DNA of 64,000 nucleotides, from contig JAIOPX010000105.1 of NCBI GenBank assembly GCA_021413705.1, positions 1-64,000 of the forward strand. The letters are read 5' to 3'. Below, piece after piece: positions 58,023-64,000 of this stretch. Both the position numbers and the translations under genes were made by a program. How positions within the stretch are numbered: the first letter of the stretch is position 1; the number at the start of each line of letters is the position of its first letter. The stretch is from Planctomycetota bacterium (GTDB lineage: Bacteria; Planctomycetota; Planctomycetia; Pirellulales; UBA7805). The notes under the pieces were generated by a model. It did no database searches. It saw only the letters and a program-made list of their open reading frames with translations, and was not told the origin of the DNA.

Positions 58023-59912
58023 ATGGGCGGCCGGCTTTTCATCCTGGTAATGATAACGTCTGTACTGGCGGCATGGCCGGCGCTGGTAACGGCTCAATCG
58101 CCGCGAGACACCGTCCGCCTGGCAGAACTCGATCGCCAGCAGCGGCTCTGGGCTAATCTGGCAGAGTCGGACCCCAGCGAAGAAGTTGGCTGCCGCGAGA
58201 TCATGGGTCATGCGTTGGCGTTGGCCGAAGCCCGGCAAAATCCTGAGTGGCTGGGAAGGCTGTTTGAATTGTTGGCGCGGATGCAGGACCGCGATCGCCA
58301 AAGCAAGACCTTCGGCAATCTCAGATGGCGTTGGGGGGATACGGAAGTCAACGATCTGAACGCCGTGGAGTTTTGCTTGCACGATGCGCTGTTGCTCTGG
58401 AAAAGACATCGCGACTGGATTCCCGCGGAAGTCCGACCGCAAGTATCAATGTTCATTCGATACGCGATGGAAGGAGTTCGGCGGCATCGCGTCGCAGCGA
58501 CGTACACGAACATCGCCCTGACGCGCACCGCCAATTTGATCATCGTGGGTGAGGTGCTGCGCCGCCGGGATGTTGCGGAAGAGGGAGAGCAGCGGCTGGA
58601 TGAGCTGGTAAGCTGGACGGCAGCGCACGGCATCCGAGAATGTGTCAGTCCAACCTACTACGGGGTAGATATCAATGCCCTGATGCTCATTGCCACGTTG
58701 AGCGAGAGCGATCGTGTCCGGCGTCAGGCGGACGCGCTATTGAAGCTATTCTGGACCGATATTGCGCTCAACTGGTTTCCGCCGTCCGAGCGGCTGGGGG
58801 GAGCCAACAGCCGAACCTATGACTATCTCGCCGGTCGTGGCGCACTGGACTGGCATCTGTGGTCGAACGATTGGTTTCACTCGCCGACGCCTGGAAAATC
58901 CCATCGCGTCGAACCCTATTGGCATGAGTGGACTCCCCCGGCCGAGCTTCACGCCATGAGCTTGCAGCGCGTGCCGCGGCTGGTTCGTCAAAGCTGGGGC
59001 GACCGCTTGGGACAGTCGCGAACGTACATGCTCTACCGCGACATCGCCCTCTCCACGCTCAGCGCCGGCTATGGTCCCGAGGACGTTCCGCTCGCCATCG
59101 ACATCCTTGGGCCGCGCGGAACGCCGCGGGCATTCTTCCGCGCCGATGACCGACAGAATCCCTATGGAATGAAGAAGCACGCCAGCGGCCCGGGCGGCCA
59201 GATGAAAGCTACCCACCCAACGCCTTTCTGGATCGGCGCGCAGCGTTCCAGCGACGCATTAGTGATGGCCATCTACGATTCGAAAGCGGACAGCTTGGAG
59301 GAGCTTCAGAGCCACCTCGTCCTCCCCCGCAAGGCGCAGTCGATCACGATCGGCGGCGATCCGGTGGATATGTCCCTAGACGGAAACAAGAAGCGTTCCG
59401 TCCTTCCCGGCCAGGCAATTGTACTTCGTTACGGCACGGCGGCCGTGGGGCTGCGAGTGCTGACCGCCGCTACCCGACAGGGGCGCACAGCATCTCTAGC
59501 CCTGATTGACGACGACAATTCCTATAACTGCATTCGACTTACGGCCGAGCATGGTGCAGGCGAGCCGCTGCGCGAGATAAAGACTGGCGCTGCTGACGCC
59601 AACATCGCGCTCTGGGTGCGTGTGGGTACGAATCTCGCTGACGAAGCTTCGTTCCAAGCATGGCGCAAGATGTTTGAAGACTCACAACCGACGCGGATCG
59701 CGATCACTGCCGAAGGGGTCGCACTTGAAGTGCCGGGCCTTGAAGGCGCGGTAGCACTTTCGGCCAGATTCAACTCAGAGGGGCAGGCATCCGCAGACCG
59801 CATTATCCCTGAGCCTAGCCGCAGTGTGCTGGAACTCGACGGCCAGGACGTGGGCCGCACCCTGTTGGATGCGGCCATCGACTCACAAGCTCATCCCTCC
59901 AAATCCCCATGA
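58023..59912 (+). CDS. Secreted hypothetical protein, alpha/alpha-toroid polysaccharide lyase-like
   Basis: Signal peptide; helical-rich with NWFPPSERLGGANSRTYDYLAGRGALDWHLWSNDW. Confidence 0.55.
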   Translation: MGGRLFILVMITSVLAAWPALVTAQSPRDTVRLAELDRQQRLWANLAESDPSEEVGCREIMGHALALAEARQNPEWLGRLFELLARMQDRDRQSKTFGNLRWRWGDTEVNDLNAVEFCLHDALLLWKRHRDWIPAEVRPQVSMFIRYAMEGVRRHRVAATYTNIALTRTANLIIVGEVLRRRDVAEEGEQRLDELVSWTAAHGIRECVSPTYYGVDINALMLIATLSESDRVRRQADALLKLFWTDIALNWFPPSERLGGANSRTYDYLAGRGALDWHLWSNDWFHSPTPGKSHRVEPYWHEWTPPAELHAMSLQRVPRLVRQSWGDRLGQSRTYMLYRDIALSTLSAGYGPEDVPLAIDILGPRGTPRAFFRADDRQNPYGMKKHASGPGGQMKATHPTPFWIGAQRSSDALVMAIYDSKADSLEELQSHLVLPRKAQSITIGGDPVDMSLDGNKKRSVLPGQAIVLRYGTAAVGLRVLTAATRQGRTASLALIDDDNSYNCIRLTAEHGAGEPLREIKTGAADANIALWVRVGTNLADEASFQAWRKMFEDSQPTRIAITAEGVALEVPGLEGAVALSARFNSEGQASADRIIPEPSRSVLELDGQDVGRTLLDAAIDSQAHPSKSP

Positions 59913-59921
59913 GGTTTTACC

Positions 59922-60677
59922 ATGAAAGCTAATCTTCGAGAGTGGCTGACCCAGGTTCCCGGCATGTCGAGAATGTTGCAACGCGTGCTGATACCTTTTC
60001 ACGACTCGGCGCAGTATTGGGAGCGCCGCTATCGTGTCGGAGGCTCGTCTGGAGCCGGATCGTATGGCCGACTCGCCGAATTCAAAGCGGAGTTCCTCAA
60101 TGCGTTCGTGGCGGAACAGCGAGTGGAGTGTGTGATCGAATTCGGCTGCGGAGATGGCCATCAACTTTCGTTGGCCGAGTACCCCCATTACATCGGCCTC
60201 GACGTTTCCAAACAGGCGATTTCCTTGTGCCGCGAAACTTTTGGCAGCGATGATACCAAAAGCTTCTTCTTGTTTGATCCCGAATCGTTCGTGGACAATC
60301 AAGGCTTGCTTCGTGCCGATTTGGCGCTCTCTTTGGACGTGATCTATCATCTGGTCGAAGACCGAGTGTTTCACGCCTACATGACCTGCCTGTTTCAGCA
60401 AGCAAAGCAGTATGTGATTGTTTACTCATCCAACGACGGAAATGCCGCTGCGTCCTCACCCCACGTTCGGCACCGTCGCTTTACAAGCTGGGTTGAAGTT
60501 GCTGCCCCCCATTGGCGACTGAGCCGACACATTTCCAACAGGTATCCTTTTGATCCCAAGGATCCCCAGGAAACGTCCTTTAGCGACTTTTATGTATTCC
60601 AGCGAGTGGAAGTGACGGCCAAGAGTGATGCATTGTTGCCTCCGCAGTTCGGTGAAGAGCGTTGCAGCGTCTTGTGA
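59922..60677 (+). CDS. Class I SAM-dependent methyltransferase
   Basis: VIEFGCGDGHQLSLAEYPHYIGLDVSKQAI; DLALSLDVIYHLVED. Confidence 0.88.
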   Translation: MKANLREWLTQVPGMSRMLQRVLIPFHDSAQYWERRYRVGGSSGAGSYGRLAEFKAEFLNAFVAEQRVECVIEFGCGDGHQLSLAEYPHYIGLDVSKQAISLCRETFGSDDTKSFFLFDPESFVDNQGLLRADLALSLDVIYHLVEDRVFHAYMTCLFQQAKQYVIVYSSNDGNAAASSPHVRHRRFTSWVEVAAPHWRLSRHISNRYPFDPKDPQETSFSDFYVFQRVEVTAKSDALLPPQFGEERCSVL

Positions 60678-61071
60678 GTTTCCGGTCAAACGGGACGCAT
60701 TGCCACGGAAATAGTGGCCTCGCTGGCCGGCTAGAATAACTCGCTAGCAAAGCCAATCTGATGCGGCAGGATCTCTCCGTGGTGTTCGTTCGGCCAGCGC
60801 GACCTCAACACATCCCGTGTTTACAACCGCGACTCTGACGGTTGCATAGCCTGCAAAATCTTCATTCTCCGCGCGCGGCGGGAGTTTTTGCCTGTTTTGC
60901 CGACTTACCCGGCGGCGCGGGTTTCGCGCGTTCGGCGCGTCGTTTGCTTTATCCTCAGCCGGCCGTGTGGTAGCGACTGGATTCTTGGCTTTTGGAATCT
61001 GCACTCACTGCCAGCATCGTCAGCATGGTTCAAGCGTTTTCCCACGGGGTTTATCACAGGAGTCTGTAACA

Positions 61072-61515
61072 ATGTCTCTTGCAACGATGGTCTTGTCGGT
61101 TGTCCTTGCCGCTCCGCCGGTTTCATCGACGCCCGTGGCGAGCACGACGCCGGTGATGAGCATGGAACATCGTGGACTTCAACCCGGCCAGCGGTTTGAA
61201 ATCGTCACGAAGCACCATGTCATGCGTGGTGAGTTCATCGATCCTGACACGGGCGAATGCGTGGTCGCCAAATCTTCGCGAGGTCGGCCGTTTGGCCCGC
61301 CGCAGCGGCTATGGCTGCTCGGCGCCACGCAAGGCCGTCAGAGCGGCGCAGGCGGACTGCAAATGACGTTGATGCACCAGGTGCGCGTGGGGATGAAGAT
61401 GGAACTGGGACGGGGAGATCTCAGTCGAGAGAACCGCACCGTGACCGAGCCCGTCCAGTCGATCCTCCTCTTAGGGAAGTCATCCGTGGGGGTCGCGCAG
61501 ACGAGTGTGCGATAG
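61072..61515 (+). CDS. Hypothetical protein
   Basis: SD-like cacaggag upstream of ATG 61072; signal-like N-terminus. Confidence 0.55.
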   Translation: MSLATMVLSVVLAAPPVSSTPVASTTPVMSMEHRGLQPGQRFEIVTKHHVMRGEFIDPDTGECVVAKSSRGRPFGPPQRLWLLGATQGRQSGAGGLQMTLMHQVRVGMKMELGRGDLSRENRTVTEPVQSILLLGKSSVGVAQTSVR

Positions 61516-61771
61516 GGGTGAAAAGAGGAGGGCCACGGTCGAATACTTTTATTCCTCGATGGGTATGGCAGCTGGCTTCTCGTCCGGGGATTTTGAAAAT
61601 CATTGTGTCCTGATAGACTAGGTGAGGCTGGATGGCTTGATTCTCCATCCACCTTTCGACGATTGCCGCGGCCTGGTTTAACCTTGCAGGCAATTCCTCG
61701 AACGCCCTCATTACGAAAGCGGGATTGTCCGCGAGATTGCACTCATTCCGCTACCAACGTGATCGACGTCC

Positions 61772-62167
61772 ATGGCCGAGGAGAATATCACAACTCGCAC
61801 CGTCGATCAGTTTGTTCTCCAGCAGATCGACTCCGTCTCACATCTGGAAGCCCTGTTGTTGGTTTGGAACGGGCGTCCCAAAGTGTGGTCGATCCGGGAA
61901 ATGGCCCAATCGCTTTATGTATCAACCGAAGTGGCGGGGCAAATTCTCAATGACCTGGCGCGACGGGGGCTCGTGCAAGAACAGGATGCGTCGTCCGGGC
62001 ATTATGAGTGCCGTTTAACCTCGCCCGAGCTTGAAAAGTTCATGGCACATCTTGATCAGACGTACCGCCATGAACTCGTTAGAATTTCAAAATTAATCCA
62101 CTCGAAAGCCCCCTCCGCCGTCCGCGAGTTTGCCCGCGCTTTTCGCTTCACCAAGGAGAAAAAATGA
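61772..62167 (+). CDS. Winged-helix DNA-binding-like protein
   Basis: WSIREMAQSLYVSTEVAGQILNDLARRGLVQEQD. Confidence 0.7.
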   Translation: MAEENITTRTVDQFVLQQIDSVSHLEALLLVWNGRPKVWSIREMAQSLYVSTEVAGQILNDLARRGLVQEQDASSGHYECRLTSPELEKFMAHLDQTYRHELVRISKLIHSKAPSAVREFARAFRFTKEKK

Positions 62168-62427
62168 TGGGGCCAGCGGTATATATTCTAGGCACGCTTG
62201 TCACGCTGATGTGCAGCATATTGCTGCTCAGAGGCTATGTTCGCAGCCGCGCCCGGCTGCTTCTGTGGAGCGGTATTTGTTTCTTGGGGCTGGCTATTTC
62301 CAATTCATTAATTTTCGTTGATTTGGTGCTGTATCCGGAAGCGGACCTCTACTTCTTGCGCCTCAGCACGGCTGCCTTGGCCATGATGGTCCTTCTTTAT
62401 GGCCTCGTTTGGGAAAGCGAATCATGA
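62164..62427 (+). CDS. DUF5985-like small membrane protein
   Basis: Three hydrophobic segments; ATGA overlap with preceding CDS. Confidence 0.65.
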   Translation: MMGPAVYILGTLVTLMCSILLLRGYVRSRARLLLWSGICFLGLAISNSLIFVDLVLYPEADLYFLRLSTAALAMMVLLYGLVWESES

Positions 62428-62711
62428 ATTTCGAGCCATTTCTCTTAGGTGTCATTGCGACAGCGTCTATTACGGCCAGCCTCTTTTTCTTGAAGTTTTG
62501 GCGGCGGACGCGCGACTCGCTGTTTTTCGCCTTTGCCCTGGCGTTTTTCATCGAAGGCATAAATCGGACAGCGCTTCTCTTCGTGGCTCGGCCGAATGAA
62601 GGGAGCCCTTGGATCTATCTGGTTCGTCTGCTGGCTTTTCTTACTATTTTGGCCGCGATTCTGCATAAAAACTATGGGACGAATCAGCGACGTGAAACGC
62701 AAGAAAGTTGA
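62424..62711 (+). CDS. DUF5985-like small membrane protein
   Basis: FLLGVIATASITASLFFLKFWRRTRDSLFFAFALAFFIEGINR; ATGA overlap with preceding CDS. Confidence 0.65.
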   Translation: MNFEPFLLGVIATASITASLFFLKFWRRTRDSLFFAFALAFFIEGINRTALLFVARPNEGSPWIYLVRLLAFLTILAAILHKNYGTNQRRETQES

Positions 62712-62879
62712 GCCGGGAAAGTTTCTCCCGGGGTGAAAACTGCAACCGCGCATTCCATGATCTGGCCGCTACGGCGGCCGTTAGGAAGGGATAGAGAGAG
62801 AACAAGGGTGGCGAAGATCGTGAAATTCCTCTTCGCGCAAGGCGAGCTCGCAGTGGGCGGCGCACCATATCGTTTTGAA

Positions 62880-63590
62880 TCAGGCGGATTCCGACTCCAT
62901 TGCCGAAACAACCGCCAGCGGAACCGTCTTGACCTCGGTGACATCCTCCCACATGCGCAATCCGCCAAAGTAGGCATTGTGATTGCCTCCGCGGCGACAG
63001 TCGGGTGGGAGTTCCTTGACCTCGTCCGCATTGCCGCCGCCGATGACAATGTAGTCGGCAAAAAATGCGGACTTGATCATTTTAGCGGCGTCGCTCACCG
63101 CCTGACGCCACCGCTTTTTGCCATGTCGTTTCAAGCCTTCGCGGCTGAGATAATAGTCGAATGTTTCGTTCTCCCAGAGCTTGAGATGTCCCAGCGCCAG
63201 CGGCACGATCGTGCCGTCCATGATGAACGTCGTGCCCACACCCGTGCCGAGCCCCAAATAGAACATTTTGCCCCCCTCGTAGCTGCCGAGCGCCTGCATT
63301 GAGGCATCGTTCATCAAACGAACTGGACAGCCAAAGGCACCGGCAAAATCGAATCCGACCCAGCCGCCAGCGAGGTTAATCGGATCTACGATGGGATGGC
63401 CGTTTCGAATCTCACCAGGATAGCCGATCGAGATGCGTTCGATTTGCCAATCCTTCAAAGCTTCTCGTACGCCCTCCATCAAGTTTTGAGGGGTCAAGTC
63501 CTTGCCCGAGGGGAACTTAGTTTTCTCCGCCTCCTCACTTTTCCAGATCTTGACGTTGGTGCCGCCAATATCGATCACCAGGATGTTCAT
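62880..63590 (-). CDS. ROK-family / polyphosphate glucokinase-like protein
   Basis: VIDIGGTNVKIWKS; RLMNDASMQALGSYEGGKMFYLGLGTGVGTTFI. Confidence 0.9.
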   Translation of the reverse strand: MNILVIDIGGTNVKIWKSEEAEKTKFPSGKDLTPQNLMEGVREALKDWQIERISIGYPGEIRNGHPIVDPINLAGGWVGFDFAGAFGCPVRLMNDASMQALGSYEGGKMFYLGLGTGVGTTFIMDGTIVPLALGHLKLWENETFDYYLSREGLKRHGKKRWRQAVSDAAKMIKSAFFADYIVIGGGNADEVKELPPDCRRGGNHNAYFGGLRMWEDVTEVKTVPLAVVSAMESESA

Positions 63591-63789
63591 ACGAGTCCTC
63601 GGGATAGAGAAATGATCTCCTAGGCATAGCAGTATCGTACAGAGCGTCACGGGCCTGGGCCAGTCATTCAGACTCTTGGCTGTCCGACTAGGCTTCGCGG
63701 CCTACCTGTCGTCCGTGATGGCGGATAGTATGCAGTAGACCCCCGGACCACGGCATCCACCCTGGCTTTAGCACAAGGAGCCCACGAAC

Positions 63790-64000
63790 ATGCAGCCCAA
63801 GAACACCATCTGCATCTGGTACGACAAAGACGCGCTGGAGGCAGCACAGTTTTACGCCGCCACGTTTCCCGATAGTAAAGTGACCGCGGTTCACAAGGCT
63901 CCCAGTGACTACCCGAGCGGCAAGGAGGGGGATGTGCTGACGGTGGAGTTCACCGTGGTCGGCATTCCCTGCCTGGGTCTCAACGGCGGCCCGGCGTTCA
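63790..64000 (+). CDS. PhnB/VOC-family protein, truncated by window end
   Basis: MQPKNTICIWYDKDALEAAQFYAATFPDSKVTAVHKAPSDYPSGKEGDVLTVEFTVVGIPCLGLNGGPAF. Confidence 0.8.
   Translation, partial: MQPKNTICIWYDKDALEAAQFYAATFPDSKVTAVHKAPSDYPSGKEGDVLTVEFTVVGIPCLGLNGGPAF

Noticed and set aside
60744-61004. 86 aa minus-strand ORF
   Set aside because: Arg/Pro/Ala-rich with no family signature; opposite the intergenic leader of 61072.
62713-62731. Terminator after the second DUF5985-like gene
   Set aside because: CCGGGAAAGTTTCTCCCGG forms a hairpin but lacks a T-run.

Overview
The window looks like planctomycete-type chromosomal DNA, inferred from protein families: an LEPR-type surface motif, an ECF sigma/FecR/pilin-LamG operon, DUF1573 and DUF4416 proteins, and a nusA-infB-rbfA block. 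Recognisable content: nusA-infB-rbfA; a helix-hairpin-helix protein with a Lys/Ala/Pro-rich tail; a TPR protein; a DUF5009-like membrane acyltransferase; glnE; a minus-strand block (cytochrome c / UshA-like protein, two DUF1573 paralogs, O-antigen ligase, MraY/WecA-like transferase, DUF4416); a metallophosphoesterase; an ECF sigma - FecR - pilin/LamG operon; a Gfo/Idh/MocA oxidoreductase; thiS-thiG; two zinc-ribbon membrane paralogs; a DinG-like helicase; two tandem Hsp70s; and a ~16 kb polysaccharide/glycosylation locus (44.8-60.7 kb). The most unusual signal is a dense set of short palindromic repeat families. They are often arranged as two inverted arms, each arm itself a palindrome, and they sit on or next to gene 3' ends. 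In four genes (thiG, the Gfo/Idh gene, the DinG-like gene, the DUF4416 gene) the repeat itself contains the stop codon. Heptamer arrays and one palindrome family also lie inside coding sequences and are translated in frame. Other points: an orphan addiction-module antitoxin absent from the ORF track, a DUF1573 gene with an internal deletion and frameshift, and two further single-nucleotide frame breaks.
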